A stretch of 64,000 bases of DNA from JAMLHH01 sp035515235. GTDB lineage: Bacteria; Bacteroidota; Bacteroidia; Chitinophagales; JADIYW01. The position numbers and the translations under genes are program-made. The DNA lies in the NCBI GenBank assembly GCA_035515235.1, contig DATJBS010000022.1:58975-122974 (forward strand), read 5' to 3'. Position 1 is the stretch's first letter. Each line of letters opens with the position of its first letter. This document shows, one piece after another, positions 52,182-61,767 of this stretch. A model generated the notes under the pieces. The model ran no database searches and was not told the origin of the DNA. It was given only the letters and a program-made list of their open reading frames with translations.

Positions 52182-55043
52182 ATGATAAAATCTATTCAAT
52201 TTATCTGTTCTGTTATATTAATATCAATGACATTTCCTCTCCTAGCTCAAAGCATTGATATTCCAGATAATAATTTAAAAAATGTATTAATTGCCAGAGG
52301 AGTTGATACAAATAATGATGGAGAAATTCAAGAGAGTGAAGCATTGGTTGTAGATTCATTAAATATTGCTGGAAAAGAAATATCGAATTTAAAAGGTATT
52401 GAATTCTTCAAAAACTTGGTATATTTAAACTGCTCTTATAATTCATTGCTCGTCTTAGATGTCAGTCAACTCACACAACTAAAATACTTAAACTTTACAT
52501 ATAACAAGCTTTCAACTATAAATTTAAATTCTACACTCCAACTCGAAAGCTTATTCGGGCATTTTAATGGATTAATCAGTTTAGATCTGAATCAATTAGT
52601 AAATCTTAAAGAATTTGGTGTTTCTAGCAATAAAATCACCTCCCTCAGTATAAAGAATTTGACAAAATTAGAAGCTGCACAATTTGATTATAATCTTCTT
52701 ACAAGTATAGAATTAAAAAATCTTCCAAGCTTAAAAGTACTACAATGTCCTGGAAATAAAATGACCGAATTGGATTTAACTGGCTTGAATAATTTGGAGT
52801 ATTTAAGTTGTTATTACAGTTCATTGACTAGTCTTAATATTAGTGGTTTGACTAAACTAGAATCCATCAGCAGTGAAGGATGTAAAAACTTGACGACACT
52901 TACTCTTAATAATTTACCTAGTCTTAAAGAATTATATTTTAAAGAATGTAATTTAAGAGATGTTCTCATAAGCAATTCAGATAGTATAGAAACTATTGAC
53001 TTTAGAAAAAATCAAATTGAAATCTTAGACATTAGTTCATTGACTAATCTAAGAGAAATTCTTTGTGATAATAACCAAATCAGCGATTTAAAAACTGGCG
53101 TTCATGATAAATTAGAAACTATTTCTTGTTCAAATAATCAAATATCTAAGATCGAATTCAAACCACTCAATAGTCTTACATATTTAGAATGCTCTAATAA
53201 TTTATTAAAAGAACTAGATTTAAGTAATATCGTAAATATTGGAGCATTAAGATGCAACAATAATCAGCTATCTAGTATTGATCTATGTCCTCTAAAAGAT
53301 CTTCAAATATTAGATTGTTCTGGCAATCAATTAAAAGAATTAGATGTCAGTCAACATAAAATGTTATATACTTTAAACTGTTCTAGAAATCAACTTACTC
53401 AATTAGATATCAGCTTTCTAGGAACTCTTATGGATTTTAATTGCACTTATAATCCCTTAGAAATATTATACATTAAAAATGGTATTTACAATATGATGAG
53501 CTGTCCTTATTCGCCACCATATCCATGTTATAAATATCAAATATTTGATTCAGTTCCACATCTAAAATACATCTGTACAGATGCTTCTGAAATAGAAGAA
53601 TTTAAGCAAGTAGCTATTAATAACGGGTATTCTAATATTATCATCAATTCATTTTGTAGTTCATTTATTGATGGTACTTTTTACACCTTAAATGGCCAAA
53701 TCAAATTAGATTTAGATAATGATGGCTGTGACGAAACTGATTTGAACTTCCCTTATGCAAAAACTAAGATTTTCAATGCTATTGATACAGGATTTATAAT
53801 TGCGGGAACTGATGGAAATTTTTCTACCGACTTAAATGCTGGAACATATACCTTTCAACCAGTTATTAATTATTCCAACTACTACACAGTTCATCCAGAA
53901 ACAGCAACTATTACTCTTCCAGATACAATAAGTCCTGCATTTTGCATCAAACCTAATGGCATTCACAATGACTTAACTGTTGCAATAATTCCAGTTAGAG
54001 CTGCTCGTCCAGGATTTTCTGATGCAACCTATAAAGTAGTTTATAAGAATAAAGGCAATACAACTCAAAGTGGAACTTTTACTTTCAATTATGATGAAGA
54101 CAAAATGAATTTTATCTCTTCCTCTCCTATTGCTGATAACACTGGTGCAGGAAATGTGAGTTTTTACTTTAGTAATTTAAAACCTTTTGAAACTCGTTCT
54201 GCACTCATCGCTATGCGTACCAATTCTCCTACAGATAATCCAGCTGTCAATAGTGGAGATGTTTTAGAATTTACTGCTACTATTATAGGTGCAATAGATG
54301 AAACACCAGAGGATAATTTGGCTACGCTGACTCAAACTGTTGTTGGTAGTTTTGACCCGAATGATAAAACTTGCTTAGAAGGAGAAATTGTTTCCCCAGA
54401 ACTCATCGGTAAAAATGTACATTATCTCATCCGTTTTGAAAATACTGGAACGGCTAATGCTGAAAATATAGTGGTGACAGATTATATTGACACGGCAGTT
54501 TTTGATATCAGCACTTTACAAATTACAGATGCTTCGCATACTTGTCATACTCAAATTAGCCAAGGAAACAAAGTTCAATTTATCTTTAACGATATCCAAT
54601 TGCCTTTCACAGAACCTGACAAACATGGCTATGTAGCTTTTAGCATTAAATTAAAAGAAGATCTAGTGATTGGTGATAGCATCAAAAACAAAGCAGATAT
54701 CTTTTTTGATTATAATCTTCCTATTGAAACTAATATTGCTAGCGCAGAAATCAATTATAGAACGATTACTTATATCGGTAAAAATCAAACCTTGCAAGGT
54801 TCTTTAGATATTTATCCAAATCCATCGAATGGTCAATTTGTCTTAGAATTGAAAGCGAATATCAAAGCTCCTGTTCAAATCAGCATCTTGAATGTAGAAG
54901 GGAAAACGGTTTTTGCTAAATCAATCAATCATCAAAATCAAAGCAATTTATCTCTTGATTTAAAACATTTAGCTAAAGGTATTTATCTCATCAAAGCACA
55001 AATCGAAAATGAGGTGGTTTCAGAGAAAGTGTTAATACAATAG
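52182..55043 (+). CDS. T9SS-secreted leucine-rich-repeat protein
   Basis: A 953-residue protein with a signal peptide (about 1-22). A short EF-hand/dockerin-like DTNNDGEIQESEA follows near 42. About 18 leucine-rich repeats (NLxxLxCxxNxLxxLDLSxLxxL pattern) fill about 60-440. A segment with DLDNDGCDETDLNFP (about 512) leads to two beta-domain stretches, including DPNDKTCLEGE...GKNVHYLIRFENTG-type sequence (DUF11/DUF7619-like, about 590-830). The last about 80 residues are a type A T9SS sorting domain (IYPNPSNGQFVLEL...GIYLIKAQIENEVVSEK). It is predicted to be surface-attached or secreted; binding partner unknown. Confidence 0.88.
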   Translation: MIKSIQFICSVILISMTFPLLAQSIDIPDNNLKNVLIARGVDTNNDGEIQESEALVVDSLNIAGKEISNLKGIEFFKNLVYLNCSYNSLLVLDVSQLTQLKYLNFTYNKLSTINLNSTLQLESLFGHFNGLISLDLNQLVNLKEFGVSSNKITSLSIKNLTKLEAAQFDYNLLTSIELKNLPSLKVLQCPGNKMTELDLTGLNNLEYLSCYYSSLTSLNISGLTKLESISSEGCKNLTTLTLNNLPSLKELYFKECNLRDVLISNSDSIETIDFRKNQIEILDISSLTNLREILCDNNQISDLKTGVHDKLETISCSNNQISKIEFKPLNSLTYLECSNNLLKELDLSNIVNIGALRCNNNQLSSIDLCPLKDLQILDCSGNQLKELDVSQHKMLYTLNCSRNQLTQLDISFLGTLMDFNCTYNPLEILYIKNGIYNMMSCPYSPPYPCYKYQIFDSVPHLKYICTDASEIEEFKQVAINNGYSNIIINSFCSSFIDGTFYTLNGQIKLDLDNDGCDETDLNFPYAKTKIFNAIDTGFIIAGTDGNFSTDLNAGTYTFQPVINYSNYYTVHPETATITLPDTISPAFCIKPNGIHNDLTVAIIPVRAARPGFSDATYKVVYKNKGNTTQSGTFTFNYDEDKMNFISSSPIADNTGAGNVSFYFSNLKPFETRSALIAMRTNSPTDNPAVNSGDVLEFTATIIGAIDETPEDNLATLTQTVVGSFDPNDKTCLEGEIVSPELIGKNVHYLIRFENTGTANAENIVVTDYIDTAVFDISTLQITDASHTCHTQISQGNKVQFIFNDIQLPFTEPDKHGYVAFSIKLKEDLVIGDSIKNKADIFFDYNLPIETNIASAEINYRTITYIGKNQTLQGSLDIYPNPSNGQFVLELKANIKAPVQISILNVEGKTVFAKSINHQNQSNLSLDLKHLAKGIYLIKAQIENEVVSEKVLIQ

Positions 55044-55059
55044 ATAAAATCAAAATTCA

Positions 55060-55190
55060 ACCACATAGAGAATCATAGTATTTTCGTGCAATAAAAAAAT
55101 AAATCTTCTCACATAATCGGTCTATGTAAACTTATGCTATGCCTTTAGGCGTCTTAGAAATTGTTATAAGAGCTATGAAATCTATGTGGT
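55060..55190. repeat. Terminal-inverted-repeat intergenic element, copy 2
   Basis: The left end ACCACATAGAGAATCATAG (55060-55078) matches the inverse complement of the right end CTATGAAATCTATGTGGT (55173-55190) almost base for base. The interior is related to that of the copy at 37301-37438. About 131 bases, no coding capacity. Confidence 0.75.
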
Positions 55191-55200
55191 AAAAAATATT

Positions 55201-55272
55201 TTACAGGGTATTTTTCTGATCAAAGCACAAATCGAAAATGATGTATTGACTAAAAGAGTGGCGATACAGTAG
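55201..55272 (+). pseudogene. Relic of a second T9SS sorting-domain end
   Basis: The frame reads LQGIFLIKAQIENDVLTK then RVAIQ and a stop. It mirrors the end of the preceding gene, KGIYLIKAQIENEVVSEK then VLIQ and stop, 160-230 bases upstream. It is the tail of a lost paralogue or a partial duplication, separated from the LRR gene by the inverted-repeat element. Confidence 0.75.
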
Positions 55273-55395
55273 AGGATATTTGATTAGAAAATTAGACGAT
55301 TAGAAGAATAAATAATTTTCTCACTCATCAAATCATTTGAATTCAGAAAGATTAAAATAGAATCAATTCATCAGAAAATAGTGACGCTTAAGCTT

Positions 55396-55403
55396 TATCT
55401 TTG
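55396..55403 (+). promoter_or_regulatory. Putative purD -7 box (TATCTTTG)
   Basis: An exact TAnnTTTG match whose last base is only 4 bases before the purD ATG at 55408. A transcript from it would be leaderless or nearly so. No obvious -33 TTTG was found at the expected distance. Confidence 0.6.
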
Positions 55404-55407
55404 CGCC

Positions 55408-56682
55408 ATGAATATTCTTTTAATTGGTTCTGGAGGAAGAGAAAACGCATTTGCAAGACAAATTTCACTGAGCAAACACTGTCAAAACTTATTTATCACA
55501 CCAGGAAATCCTGGCACAGCTGAATATGGGGAAAATGTAGAGATCTCAAGTACAGATTTTCCAAGTATTAAAAGTTTCGTACTACAAGAAAAGGTTGACA
55601 TGGTCATTGTAGGTCCTGAAGCTCCACTAGTAGAAGGAATTTTTGATTACTTCATCAATGACGATTCATTAAAAGATATTCCAGTAATTGGTCCTTCTCA
55701 ACAAGGTGCAATGCTTGAAGGAAGTAAAGCATATTCTAAAGCTTTTATGGTTCGTCACGGGATTCCCACTGCAGGATATCAAGAATTTACCAATGAAAAT
55801 CTACAAGAAGGATTAGATTATATTGCTACTCAAACACCACCAATTGTATTAAAAGCAGATGGTTTGGCTGCAGGAAAAGGCGTATTAATTTGTCCAACTA
55901 TTGAAGAAGCTCAAAGTGAATTTCAAGAAATGCTCGGTGGTAAATTTGGATCAGCAGGAAGTAAAGTTGTGATTGAAGAATTTATGACAGGATTGGAATA
56001 TTCTGTTTTCGTACTTTCTGATGGAAAGAATTATCAAATTTTACCAATTGCTAAAGATTACAAAAGAATCGGTGAAGGTGATGCCGGCTTGAATACAGGA
56101 GGCATGGGAGCTGTTTCTCCACCGCCATTTGTTACCCAAGCAATGATGCAAGAAGTCGAGCAAAAAGTCATTATTCCAACTATAGAAGGATTACAAAAAG
56201 ATGAAATCATTTACAAAGGTTTTATCTATATCGGACTAATGAACACTCCTGGAGATATTCCTAAAGTCGTAGAATACAATTGTAGAATGGGTGATCCAGA
56301 AACGCAAGCTGTACTTCCAAGAATAGAATCTGATTTTTTAGAACTTATGCAACATACAGCGAACGAAACATTAGATCAAGCGGAGTTAATAATTTCTGAA
56401 GAAGCTGCCGTAACTGTTATCCTTGCTTCTGGTGGATATCCAGAAGATTTTGAAAAAGGTTTTGAAATCACAGCAATCGATGCTGTAAAAGATGCAATAG
56501 TTTTTCATGCCGGCACTCTATCGAAAGATGACAAAACTCTAAGTAATGGTGGAAGAGTTTTAGCGGTGACTTCTTTGGATAAAGATTGGTTGAAAGCTTT
56601 AGAAAAAAGCAATCAAGCTGCTGCTACGATTCAATATCAAGGAAAATATTATAGAAAAGATATTGGTTTTGATTTGAAGTAA
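55408..56682 (+). CDS. purD: Phosphoribosylamine-glycine ligase
   Basis: A 424-residue ATP-grasp enzyme of purine synthesis that joins phosphoribosylamine and glycine to form GAR. The conserved start MNILLIGSGGRENAFA begins at the ATG at 55408; an upstream in-frame GTG at 55381 only adds nonconserved residues and covers the -7 box, so I reject it. Motifs are GPEAPLVEGI, ATP-grasp LKADGLAAGKGV, NTGGMGAVSPPP and EYNCRMGDPETQ. Monocistronic. Confidence 0.97.
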   Translation: MNILLIGSGGRENAFARQISLSKHCQNLFITPGNPGTAEYGENVEISSTDFPSIKSFVLQEKVDMVIVGPEAPLVEGIFDYFINDDSLKDIPVIGPSQQGAMLEGSKAYSKAFMVRHGIPTAGYQEFTNENLQEGLDYIATQTPPIVLKADGLAAGKGVLICPTIEEAQSEFQEMLGGKFGSAGSKVVIEEFMTGLEYSVFVLSDGKNYQILPIAKDYKRIGEGDAGLNTGGMGAVSPPPFVTQAMMQEVEQKVIIPTIEGLQKDEIIYKGFIYIGLMNTPGDIPKVVEYNCRMGDPETQAVLPRIESDFLELMQHTANETLDQAELIISEEAAVTVILASGGYPEDFEKGFEITAIDAVKDAIVFHAGTLSKDDKTLSNGGRVLAVTSLDKDWLKALEKSNQAAATIQYQGKYYRKDIGFDLK

Positions 56683-56736
56683 AGTGTGTTGTTGAGTGGA
56701 TTGTTTTTCTTTATGAGCGTGACACTCGCACCAACA

Positions 56737-56828
56737 GATCTCTTTACGAATTGCTTATGAGATGCTTCCAGCATGACATGATACAACAAACATTAACTCA
56801 TTGGCACATTAGCACATTCAAAATCGTC
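56737..56828. repeat. Approximately 100-base dispersed repeat, copy B
   Basis: Nearly identical to 7543-7642, differing mainly by an 8-base indel. Confidence 0.8.
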
Positions 56829-57029
56829 ATTGTGAGATACGTAGCAATCTTTTGCAAAACTCGTCATCCTGAAGGTAACATTAGTGGATTGATGAATTCT
56901 TAATTACAATGCTTTTTATACTTCGAAAGCCTCAGTATCAGAGATTCTTCACTTCGACGTTGCTCAGTGACCACCTTCGTCAGAATGACATTTTGCACTA
57001 ACTTAACCACATTAGCGCTCCCACCAACA

Positions 57030-57100
57030 GATCTCTTTACAAATTGCTTCTGAGATGCTTTCAGCCTGGCATCATATTAATCACATTAACTCATTGCCAC
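57030..57100. repeat. Approximately 100-base dispersed repeat, partial diverged copy C
   Basis: Shares GATCTCTTTAC, AATTGCTT, GAGATGCTT and CATTAACTCATTGCCAC words in order with copies A and B. A CACCAACA word precedes both B and C. Confidence 0.65.
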
Positions 57101-57154
57101 TTTAGAAAATCAGCACATCCTAATATCAAATCTTTTCTTTTTTAGAAACGACTT

Positions 57155-58048
57155 CTATTTTAATTTAAACTTTTTACGGATAGAAGACGTGGCACTAAAG
57201 ATTCCTAATCCGTTTTTAATATTGGAATGAATGATTGCAGGCTCTCCGAAATTGTCCTTACCTCTCCTTCTGTAAGTTTCTCTATAAAGATATCCGTCTT
57301 CAGTAAGTGCAGAAATAAAGAAAATTAATTGTATAGATTTTACTGAATCAGATTTAAAATTTTCGGTAGATGTCAAAAAAAGATTAAAATCAAAATCATT
57401 CGTTGGAGACAATGCTTTTACCCAATTTCTTTTATAATCTCTAAAACCTGTTCCATCATCAAAGGCATCAATTCTATAAGTCTGATTTTGTAGTTCTGTA
57501 ACTCCATTCTCATTAGTCACTTCGACATCAATATCCCAATATGCAAAAACAGCGATGTACTTAGAATAAAAATCATCAGAGACCAATCCAATTTTGACTG
57601 GTAGAGTATCATTATTATTGATTTGTGAGAATTCCTTGCCAAATGTAAAACTTCTGATAATTGGTTCTGAGGGAACTTTTTGATAGGCAGAAATCATCGG
57701 CAAACCGCCATATGTGGCTTCTATAGTGTAAGAATTTTCTGGCGTGATTTTTTTCTCTGAAATATACACTCCAAAAGAAGTATCGGTGCTTTGCTTAAAA
57801 GATAGCTGTTCGAATAATTCTCCATTCTCATACAGAATAACTTCAGCATCTGAAGGCGTGAAGAAATCACCCAGTTGATTAGGCTTTTTAGGCAGAGCAA
57901 TTAAAACTTCAACAGGCTGTCCATCACTAATCTCTGCATTTAGTGTTAAAATCTTATCACTATTATCAAAATCTATATCATAATCTTGAATACAAGAAAG
58001 CATCAAAATTGGCGTGCAAAACATAATAACTTTAAAAACCAATCGCAT
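57155..58048 (-). CDS. DUF4249 lipoprotein, partner of the TonB receptor
   Basis: The frame opens at 58147, but the ATG at 58046-58048 yields a normal lipoprotein signal (MRLVFKVIMFCTPILMLSCI, Cys near 19), so I take 297 residues. The mature part (QDYDIDFDNSDKILTLNAEI...) matches DUF4249 in its opening and length. In Bacteroidetes, DUF4249 genes lie directly after TonB-dependent receptor genes and are thought to be outer-membrane surface lipoproteins helping that receptor; the substrate is unknown. The start overlaps the receptor gene's end by 17 bases, which supports coupling. Confidence 0.82.
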   Translation of the reverse strand: MRLVFKVIMFCTPILMLSCIQDYDIDFDNSDKILTLNAEISDGQPVEVLIALPKKPNQLGDFFTPSDAEVILYENGELFEQLSFKQSTDTSFGVYISEKKITPENSYTIEATYGGLPMISAYQKVPSEPIIRSFTFGKEFSQINNNDTLPVKIGLVSDDFYSKYIAVFAYWDIDVEVTNENGVTELQNQTYRIDAFDDGTGFRDYKRNWVKALSPTNDFDFNLFLTSTENFKSDSVKSIQLIFFISALTEDGYLYRETYRRRGKDNFGEPAIIHSNIKNGLGIFSATSSIRKKFKLK

Positions 58049-60446
58049 AGCTAAAAGAGGGTAAGATGGGTAATAATGTGATAGATTGATATTTAAAACG
58101 TGCTTTTTCATTGATACCTGATGTCTTATCAAATAGAGTAAAAACATTCTTGTGGTTATAAATATTATAAAGACTCAAATTGACGCTCTGTTTCCATTTG
58201 CCTTTTTGCCATTTATAATTCGCACCTAAATCTAAATGATGGTAAGCTCTTAATTTTTTATTATTTCTCTTTTCGAAATATGGGATCTGTTGGCTATTGT
58301 TATTCAGATAGTAAGACTCATCAGATTTGTCTGCATAATAATCTACCAAACCTAAAGATGGATAAATCAAATCAGGCTTAGTATAGGGTCTTCCTGATCC
58401 ATATGCCCATGTCACGGCTATATCCCATTTTTTATTGATTTTATAACTCATCAAAAATGAAACATCATGTCTTCTATCATAAGTATATGGATACCATTGA
58501 CCTCTATTTAATGCATCAAATTTCTTATCGGTCTTCGAAAGATTATAGCTTATAGAAGCATTGAAGTCTTTAATTTTTTTAGAAAGATAAAACTCCACTC
58601 CATATGCTCTCCCTACGCCACCACTTAAAACACCTTCCTGCCAATCTCCCTTTTCAGCAAAATAAGCGCCTACGACATTCTCAATTTGGTTTTGACTTCT
58701 TCTATGAAAAACATCTACGCTCCAATTCCAATCTTTGATACTTTGTCTAAAAGCTATAACATTCTGAAATGATCTTTGTCGTGGTGCATAAGCATTAGCT
58801 GGCACCCAATAATCGCTCATGACATCTCCTACGCTTCCTGTGATCATGTGGAGATATTGCTCTGTGATATTACTTGCGACCTGCATAGTAATAGATTTAG
58901 GTAAACGAAACTCTAAAGACAGTCTGGGTAAAACAGAAGCCGTTTGATATCCTTTAGTGCGATAATAATTGAACCTTAAACCTGAATAAATATCTACATA
59001 CTTTGTAGAAATCGAATGTTCTGCAAATGCAGCATATTCTCCAGAAAAAACTTTAGTAAGATTATTCTGAACTTCTTCATAAACTTTATCATCGTATAGC
59101 AATTGATAGACAGATTTATCTGGATTAAATCCTCTCCACGCTAATTGAATACCACCTTTTAAACTGTGTTTATTCTTTATCCAATCTAGTTGATTATAAT
59201 ATCCATACTCTACAATAGATGCTATTTTTGTATTGATTGTTTTTTCATTAACAGTATAATATGGAGATTCATATACATAATCTTTCAGTCTGATATTGTC
59301 TTGTTTTAACTTAAATTGAGTCGAGTAGACCTTTTGATTAAAATATAGATTCTTGTTTAAATCTAATTGATGACTTACAGAATTTAATGAATTTCTCCAA
59401 CCTATTTTATAATTGAAAAACTTGTTCTTAGTATATTTATTATTGGTAGAATTATCGATATCATACTCCTCATCTGTTTTAGACATCATGTATCTATCGT
59501 CTGTAAAGAAGAAATTCCACTTGATCGTATTTTTAGAATTGATTTTATAATTTAAAGACGCATTAATGTCATAGAAGAAGTAGCTGATGTATCCTTCTTC
59601 GTTATCTATTTTGTATTGAGATTTTGAGACGGGTTTTATAAATAATCCTGCATGACATCCTCTTAATCCTAACTGTAAGCTGAGTTTATTTTTAACAATA
59701 GGTGTTTCTAGATACACTTTTGTATTAATTGTACCTATTTGAAACCCTACATGTGTTTCAGTGAGAGAAGGAGATTTTGTAGAAACAGAAATTGCAGAAG
59801 TTAATCTATTCGCTAGTCCAGTTGGGAAATAGTTTTTATATAAATCTGCTGAGTGAATGATATCGCTATTGAAAACAGAAACTATCCCAAAAAGATGACT
59901 TAAATTAAATAATGGCACTTTGTCTAGTGAGACTAAATTCTGATCCGAGCTTCCCCCTCTTACATAAATTGCCGTACTTCCTTCGCTTCCAGATTGCACA
60001 CCAGGCAGAAGCTGTATGGCTCTGACCAATTCTTTCTCCCCAAAAAAGGTAGGCATCATCTCTAAAGTTTCTTTAGAAACCCCTAAAATTCCATTACTTC
60101 TATTTTGATAATCAGCAACTACATTGACAACAGCAAGCTCATTAAAGATTTCATACATCTTGAGTTGTATGCTAGTATCTTGATGTACTTTTATTTTAAT
60201 ACTATCAGAACGATATCCAATATAACTGATATTCAAAGAAGAAACTCCTTTTCTTACTTTTAAAGTCACCTCACCAGTAAAGTCAGAAATTGCACCTATT
60301 TGTTGCTTTTTATCTTGGACAGCAGCACCAATAAGTGGTTCGTTGGTCATGGCATCTGTCACCATCAACTTCAAAATATACTCTGCATTTGCGGGGAATG
60401 AACCCACAAATAATATTCCCAATAAAATTATTAATCTAATTTTCAC
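58032..60446 (-). CDS. TonB-dependent outer-membrane receptor
   Basis: An 804-residue receptor starting at GTG. It has a signal peptide (about 1-22), a carboxypeptidase-regulatory-like domain (about 24-110: VTDAMTNEPLIGAAVQDK) and a plug domain (about 115-225, including LVRAIQLLPGVQSG and AIYVRGGSSDQN). The large beta-barrel ends in ILPSFSYAIGF. It imports a substrate across the outer membrane using TonB energy. Pairing with a DUF4249 lipoprotein, not SusD, sets it apart from SusC glycan systems. No metal or heme motif was identified. Confidence 0.92.
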   Translation of the reverse strand: MKIRLIILLGILFVGSFPANAEYILKLMVTDAMTNEPLIGAAVQDKKQQIGAISDFTGEVTLKVRKGVSSLNISYIGYRSDSIKIKVHQDTSIQLKMYEIFNELAVVNVVADYQNRSNGILGVSKETLEMMPTFFGEKELVRAIQLLPGVQSGSEGSTAIYVRGGSSDQNLVSLDKVPLFNLSHLFGIVSVFNSDIIHSADLYKNYFPTGLANRLTSAISVSTKSPSLTETHVGFQIGTINTKVYLETPIVKNKLSLQLGLRGCHAGLFIKPVSKSQYKIDNEEGYISYFFYDINASLNYKINSKNTIKWNFFFTDDRYMMSKTDEEYDIDNSTNNKYTKNKFFNYKIGWRNSLNSVSHQLDLNKNLYFNQKVYSTQFKLKQDNIRLKDYVYESPYYTVNEKTINTKIASIVEYGYYNQLDWIKNKHSLKGGIQLAWRGFNPDKSVYQLLYDDKVYEEVQNNLTKVFSGEYAAFAEHSISTKYVDIYSGLRFNYYRTKGYQTASVLPRLSLEFRLPKSITMQVASNITEQYLHMITGSVGDVMSDYWVPANAYAPRQRSFQNVIAFRQSIKDWNWSVDVFHRRSQNQIENVVGAYFAEKGDWQEGVLSGGVGRAYGVEFYLSKKIKDFNASISYNLSKTDKKFDALNRGQWYPYTYDRRHDVSFLMSYKINKKWDIAVTWAYGSGRPYTKPDLIYPSLGLVDYYADKSDESYYLNNNSQQIPYFEKRNNKKLRAYHHLDLGANYKWQKGKWKQSVNLSLYNIYNHKNVFTLFDKTSGINEKARFKYQSITLLPILPSFSYAIGF

Positions 60447-60473
60447 GACGTATGAATGCTATGTCTTATGACT

Positions 60474-61388
60474 CTAATGCGCTAATTTCCAATCTCTAGG
60501 TTGAAAGTAAGCTAATGATTCAAATTCTGCTGATTTTTCTTCAGGAACAAAATTATAAACCCACTCCGCTTGTGGTGGCAAAGACATTAAAATGGATTCA
60601 ATTCTTCCATTTGACTTCAAGCCAAAATGAGTTCCTTTATCATACACTAAATTAAACTCGGTATAATATCCTCTTCTCATGAGCTGCCACTTTTTATTAG
60701 TATCACCGAAAGACTTAGAGCGATTTCTTTCGACTACTTCTGTATAAATTGGTACAAATGCATTTCCAATATCTTGTACAAATGCAAAAATATCTTCCAT
60801 GCTTTTTTCTTCGTCGCCTCTCATATGATCAAAAAACACACCCCCTACTCCTCTCATTTGATGCCTATGTACTATAGTGAAATATTCATCACACCATTTT
60901 TTAAATTTAGCATAATAAGTCATGTCATGTCGATCGCAAGCATCTTTCAAATATTGATGAAAAAACAAAACATCTTCTTCATTGGGGTAAGCAGGAGATA
61001 AATCTATTCCTCCACCGAACCAAGCATCCACCACATTTCCATTTTGATGATCTCTCATCTCAAAATATCTGACATTCATGTGAATGATAGGCACCATTGG
61101 ATGATTAGGATGAATAACAATAGAAACTCCTGTAGCATGAAAAAAATCTGCAGTTCGAGTCTCTGACTTTAGCACCTCAGGCAACTTTCCGTGAACATGA
61201 GAAAAATTGACACCTCCCTTTTCAAAGACATTTCCATTCAAAATAATTCTTGTATCTCCTCCACCACCTTCTGCTCTCTCCCATAAGTCTGATTGAAAAG
61301 TTCCCAATCCATCTACTGCAGATAAAGATTCAGTGATATTGTTTTGAAGCTCTTTAAACCAAGAAGAAATTGTATCAATAGTCATCAT
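60474..61388 (-). CDS. hemF: Oxygen-dependent coproporphyrinogen III oxidase
   Basis: A 304-residue enzyme that converts coproporphyrinogen III to protoporphyrinogen IX with oxygen in heme synthesis. Motifs are ERAEGGGGDTRI and EKGGVNFSHVHG in the N-terminal third, IHPNHPMVPIIHMNVRYF, and the WFGGGIDLSPAYP segment. The start is one of two adjacent ATGs (61386 or 61383), just downstream of a -7 box. It suggests oxygen respiration. Distance to the receptor gene on the same strand is 27 bases, but a functional link is not evident. Confidence 0.97.
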   Translation of the reverse strand: MMTIDTISSWFKELQNNITESLSAVDGLGTFQSDLWERAEGGGGDTRIILNGNVFEKGGVNFSHVHGKLPEVLKSETRTADFFHATGVSIVIHPNHPMVPIIHMNVRYFEMRDHQNGNVVDAWFGGGIDLSPAYPNEEDVLFFHQYLKDACDRHDMTYYAKFKKWCDEYFTIVHRHQMRGVGGVFFDHMRGDEEKSMEDIFAFVQDIGNAFVPIYTEVVERNRSKSFGDTNKKWQLMRRGYYTEFNLVYDKGTHFGLKSNGRIESILMSLPPQAEWVYNFVPEEKSAEFESLAYFQPRDWKLAH

Positions 61389-61392
61389 TGTG

Positions 61393-61400
61393 CAAAGGTA
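61393..61400 (-). promoter_or_regulatory. Putative hemF -7 box (TACCTTTG on minus strand)
   Basis: An exact TAnnTTTG match, 4 bases before the first of two hemF ATGs. As at purD, this would give a leaderless or very short-leader transcript. Confidence 0.55.
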
Positions 61401-61473
61401 GAAAAATGAACGTTCTTCCTTGGAAATTCATTGAGACAATTATCAAAAAGTAATACCGGACAATATGAATTCC

Positions 61474-61767
61474 TTATAATTTGCTTTTAAGATTCATCAT
61501 TCCATGCAGAACTCTTATCACTTCGATTTCATCAGTAGATATAACAGTATAAAAGATGATATGCTCACCACATTTATATCCTAAAATCCCCTTTGTCACA
61601 ACTTCATAATTTTTTCCAAGTTTTGGATTTGTTGCTAAATTACTGCAAGTAGCCAACAATAATTCATAGTACTTTTCTGCTTGCTTTTCAGACCATGTTT
61701 CGATGGTGTAATCCCAAATCTCAGACAAATCTTCAACGGCTTTATTCGTGAAGTAATATTTAACCAT
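61474..61767 (-). CDS. parE: ParE-family toxin
   Basis: A 97-residue basic protein with the ParE fold signature: VKYYFTNKAVEDLSEIWDYT at the start, TNPKLGKNYE in the middle and EIEVIRVLHGMMN at the end. ParE toxins inhibit DNA gyrase. Its ATG lies inside the last codons of the parD gene (8-base overlap), so the pair is translationally coupled. The frame is complete. Confidence 0.88.
   Translation of the reverse strand: MVKYYFTNKAVEDLSEIWDYTIETWSEKQAEKYYELLLATCSNLATNPKLGKNYEVVTKGILGYKCGEHIIFYTVISTDEIEVIRVLHGMMNLKSKL

Larger units (their letters stand above)
56683..57154. other. Repeat-rich intergenic region between purD and a DUF4249 gene
   Basis: 472 bases without a gene. It holds the dispersed repeats at 56737 and 57030 and a CTTCGACG-containing stretch around 56950, all of the same mosaic type as the 7.1-7.8 kb region. 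The genes on either side converge here. Confidence 0.65.

Noticed and set aside
55381..55407. Upstream GTG start for purD
   Set aside because: The added residues are nonconserved and the region holds a -7 box; the ATG at 55408 fits the family start exactly.
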